In this document: positions 5,492 to 7,741 of the stretch, one piece after another | How the letters are laid out: the number at the start of each line of letters is the position of its first letter | Position numbering within the stretch: position 1 is the first letter of the stretch | Assembly: GCA_002451015.1 (NCBI GenBank) | Contig: DKBB01000318.1 | Coordinates: 1,294-9,034, forward strand | Direction: 5' to 3' | Length of the DNA: 7,741 nt | From: Acidobacteria bacterium UBA6911 | GTDB taxonomy: Bacteria; Acidobacteriota; UBA6911 | Position numbers and translations under genes: made by a program | The notes under the pieces: generated by a model | The model's input: the letters and a program-made list of their open reading frames with translations, nothing else | Told to the model about the DNA's origin: nothing | Databases searched by the model: none

Positions 5492-5617
5492 TGCACCTCA
5501 ACCTTATTATCGGGGATATGGTCAGCCGCATAGTCGATATCCTCGGGAACACTCTTTACACCGTCAGTTTTTAACAACCTGCGTATGTCGCAAAAAGCGC
5601 AATCTATAGTAGCTCGT

Positions 5618-6496
5618 TTAACCGATAATGTCGAACAGGTTCCGTTTTCCCAATAATGCTCCACCCGCTGAAATGGCGGCATCCAGAGAAGTCTGGATTC
5701 TGTTCAATTCAACGACGGATGCAGCAATGTCCGCATCTTCAATCCTGCTTTTCTGTTCTTTCAGACTGATCTTGCTCGTTGCGAGATTTGATTGTATTTT
5801 TTCAAGCAGCCCGATATTCGTTCCTATCTTTGCGCGAACCTGTCCCAACCCTGATAATACTGCATTAAAATGACCGAGTGCATCCTGAATATCGCCGAGA
5901 TTATTTCCGTCCATGGCAATCAGTAGATCTTCGATGGTCTCGAAAACAGAACCGAATGCAGTCGAGCCGGATACCCCCTGCAGGACATCCGTTCCCTCGT
6001 CGACGGCGACACGATTCACATCGTCGTCACCCTGGTAGTTCACACTATCTCCCATAATGGTAAAGGGAACATCCGTTATGAGAGACCCGGCAAAAATATA
6101 GCGGCTCCGCGCCTGGCTGTTTGCCAGACTCAAGATCTGATCGCGCAGAGAACGGACATCTTCGGCTAAAACGGCGCGAGCCTCCTCGCTGATGGTCTCC
6201 GTACCCGCCTGGCTTCCCCTTGTGTATATGCTCGTAATGAGATTATGGACTTCGTTGAGTGCGGAATCAGCCACTCGCAGAAAATATGCGCCGTCTTCCG
6301 CGTTGGACGTATATTGATCGATCTTCGATTCCAGGTCCCGTATCGAAACAAGATAGGCGCTGCCGGAAGGAGAATCCCTGATAGAGGACAGCCTCTTTCC
6401 GCTCGATATTTCACGCAAAGCCTTATTGGAATTCTCGTTGAGAGACGAAAGATCTGATAGAAAATTACGATAGGCGATCGATTCTGTCACACGCAT
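5618..6496 (-). CDS. flgL: Flagellar hook-filament junction protein FlgL (hook-associated protein 3)
   Basis: FlgL forms the second junction ring between hook and filament and is exported through the flagellar secretion channel. The 292 residues are about the usual length. The N-terminal helix MRVTESIAYRNFLSDL, followed by SSGKRLSSIRDSPSGSAYL (31-49), is the flagellin-like D0/D1 region; the SGKR..S..D.P block is diagnostic. A variable middle domain (about 140-200) includes the SRYIFAGSLITDVPF segment. The C-terminal helix RIEDADIAASVVELNRIQTS with final residues LLGKRNLFDIIG pairs with the N-terminus in the assembled ring. The ATG at 6496 is two bases after the flgK stop, with GGGTG inside the end of flgK as ribosome site, so the two are co-translated. 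It is probably a client of a FlgN-type chaperone. Confidence 0.95.
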   Translation of the reverse strand: MRVTESIAYRNFLSDLSSLNENSNKALREISSGKRLSSIRDSPSGSAYLVSIRDLESKIDQYTSNAEDGAYFLRVADSALNEVHNLITSIYTRGSQAGTETISEEARAVLAEDVRSLRDQILSLANSQARSRYIFAGSLITDVPFTIMGDSVNYQGDDDVNRVAVDEGTDVLQGVSGSTAFGSVFETIEDLLIAMDGNNLGDIQDALGHFNAVLSGLGQVRAKIGTNIGLLEKIQSNLATSKISLKEQKSRIEDADIAASVVELNRIQTSLDAAISAGGALLGKRNLFDIIG

Positions 6497-6498
6497 AT

Positions 6499-7741
6499 TT
6501 AGTCACCCAGAAGTCTCAGAAGTTCATCACTTAGCGCGATAGTAATACTGGCATATCTTGCACTTGCTTCGTACGCTTTTTGATATTTGATTATGTTGAC
6601 AGCCTCTTCATCCAGGTTTACACCGATATCGGAATCACGCTGGTTCATCATCTGTTGCAACACTCCATTATGCACAATCATATTGTCTTCTGCTGCATGG
6701 GCATCCGATCCGATTCTGAAAATAAAACCGGCGTAAAACTGGTTGATTGTTTCCGTTGCAGTGGCAAACAGATTTTCACTTTCAATAGCGACAATACTCC
6801 TGGCGTTTTCATTGTTCCCCGGACCAGATCCGGCGCTGGCTGCCGCAATGCCACGTGGATCCGTAAGAGCGACCGTTATGTGCCTTGCAGCCCCCTCGTT
6901 TGAACCCGGGATCGATTGCACAAATGGAACGAAAAAATCTGCTCCCGCCAATCCATCGAGATCGTTTCCCAGGGAATGCTGTTGGTTGATCCTCTCTATA
7001 AGAGTTGCCGCCATGTCGTCCAGGGCCTGTGTACAGTATTTTATTTTTTCATCCCGAACCTGTAACAGCCCTCCCAGCTTTCCCGAATTCAGAGTTGCGG
7101 TGATATCCTTGCCATTCAACTGAACCCCCGCCAGTGGGCTGATGCCCATGGGCGCGGTTTCCATATCGTAGCTTGTGTTTTCCAGAACCAGGGCTCCTCC
7201 CTGCTTTGTAGTTACGGTTATGGATCCGGATTCTGTTTCGAAATAATCAATGCCTATCAGTTCGGATAATGCCTCCAGGCATTTCTGCCTCTCGTCCCGT
7301 AGAGTAAGTTCCGATCCGGGCAGAGAAGCTTTGGCTGCGGGAATTTTTTCATTTAACGAGGCTATTTCCGAAGTCAATGCATTGATTTCCTGGACAATCT
7401 GGGGAACCATCCTGTCTTCGGAAGCCTGCAACTGCTGCAGCCCCGTATAGATGCGATGGAACTCCAGTGTAAGAGCTTCAGCGCTCGACAATACCTGCTG
7501 GCGTGCTACCAAATCCTCCGGGGTGCTTGTCAACCTGTTGAAGCTCCCAAAAAACTCGGATATTGCTTCCTGCAACCCCAGTCCGTTCTCGGAATTCAGA
7601 ATGGATTCGATCTGCCTGAGAGCCTCGGACATGAATTCATATCCCCCCGAGAATTGAAGTTCCTGGCTGATGCTGCTGTCCAGAAATTCGTTCCGCTTGG
7701 ACTGCAGGTAGACGCCGGGTATTCCCGAAGAAGCATCCACC
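6499..7741 (-). CDS. flgK: Flagellar hook-associated protein FlgK (5' end outside window)
   Basis: FlgK is the first hook-filament junction protein. About 413 residues are visible; the start lies beyond the right edge, and the missing part should be roughly the first 50-70 residues with the conserved D0 helix and NIANVNTPGYSR-type motif. The visible part starts in the region preceding the helical D1 domain: YLQSKRNEFLDSSIS matches the family R.QFLD..L segment, followed by IESILNSENGLGLQEAISEFF and an SSAEAL helix. A middle region with TLRDERQKCLEALSELIGID and GALVLE corresponds to the usual R...L..LS.LI. block. The C-terminal DSDIGVNLDEEAVNIIKYQKA is the signature of FlgK-type axial proteins, ending ELLRLLGD. 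It is the upstream gene of the flgK-flgL-fliW-csrA series. Confidence 0.95.
   Translation of the reverse strand, partial: VDASSGIPGVYLQSKRNEFLDSSISQELQFSGGYEFMSEALRQIESILNSENGLGLQEAISEFFGSFNRLTSTPEDLVARQQVLSSAEALTLEFHRIYTGLQQLQASEDRMVPQIVQEINALTSEIASLNEKIPAAKASLPGSELTLRDERQKCLEALSELIGIDYFETESGSITVTTKQGGALVLENTSYDMETAPMGISPLAGVQLNGKDITATLNSGKLGGLLQVRDEKIKYCTQALDDMAATLIERINQQHSLGNDLDGLAGADFFVPFVQSIPGSNEGAARHITVALTDPRGIAAASAGSGPGNNENARSIVAIESENLFATATETINQFYAGFIFRIGSDAHAAEDNMIVHNGVLQQMMNQRDSDIGVNLDEEAVNIIKYQKAYEASARYASITIALSDELLRLLGD

Noticed and set aside
5507..5514. CCCGATAA on the minus strand as a sigma-28 -10 for fliW-csrA
   Set aside because: There is no -35 partner at the right distance and transcription would start about at the fliW ribosome site, leaving almost no leader.

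Overview
The window is a flagellar late-assembly region flanked by part of a chaperone-usher pilus operon. Genes are dense and the base composition looks roughly balanced by eye. A FliW-CsrA pair, flgK-flgL in front of it, a FliD-FliS pair and spore-coat-U (Csu-type) pilins together suggest a Gram-negative, motile, delta-proteobacterium-like organism (Desulfobacterota or a relative). This placement is an inference from gene content and protein style, not from a marker gene.

Layout. Bases 1-1221 (minus strand): two tandem secreted SCPU-domain pilins, then the first 52 codons of a PapD-like periplasmic chaperone that runs off the left edge. The order pilin-pilin-chaperone is that of an archaic (Csu-type) chaperone-usher pilus; usher and tip adhesin would lie to the left. 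Bases 1222-1529: divergent control region, with sigma-28-like elements pointing both ways and several GGA motifs in front of fliD. Bases 1530-4460 (plus strand): fliD (filament cap, unusually long), fliS (flagellin chaperone) and a small helical protein in the fliT position, with the last two overlapping by ATGA. Bases 4461-4755: about 295 bases between convergent operons, without a convincing gene or terminator. Bases 4756-7741 (minus strand): flgK (5' end outside the window), flgL, fliW and csrA, transcribed in that order.

How it fits together. FlgK and FlgL form the hook-filament junction, FliD caps the growing filament and FliS delivers flagellin. FliW binds flagellin or CsrA in turn, so that CsrA represses target mRNAs until flagellin is exported. 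No flagellin gene is in the window. The most notable signals are a near-consensus CsrA site spanning the csrA start codon, with two more GGA motifs just upstream (possible self-repression), a second Flagellin-IN-like module inserted in FliD, a strong hairpin between pilin and chaperone genes, and the sigma-28-like elements in the shared pilus/fliD control region. No mobile element, CRISPR array, tRNA or rRNA was seen. No wholly new system was identified; the surprises are regulatory and architectural.
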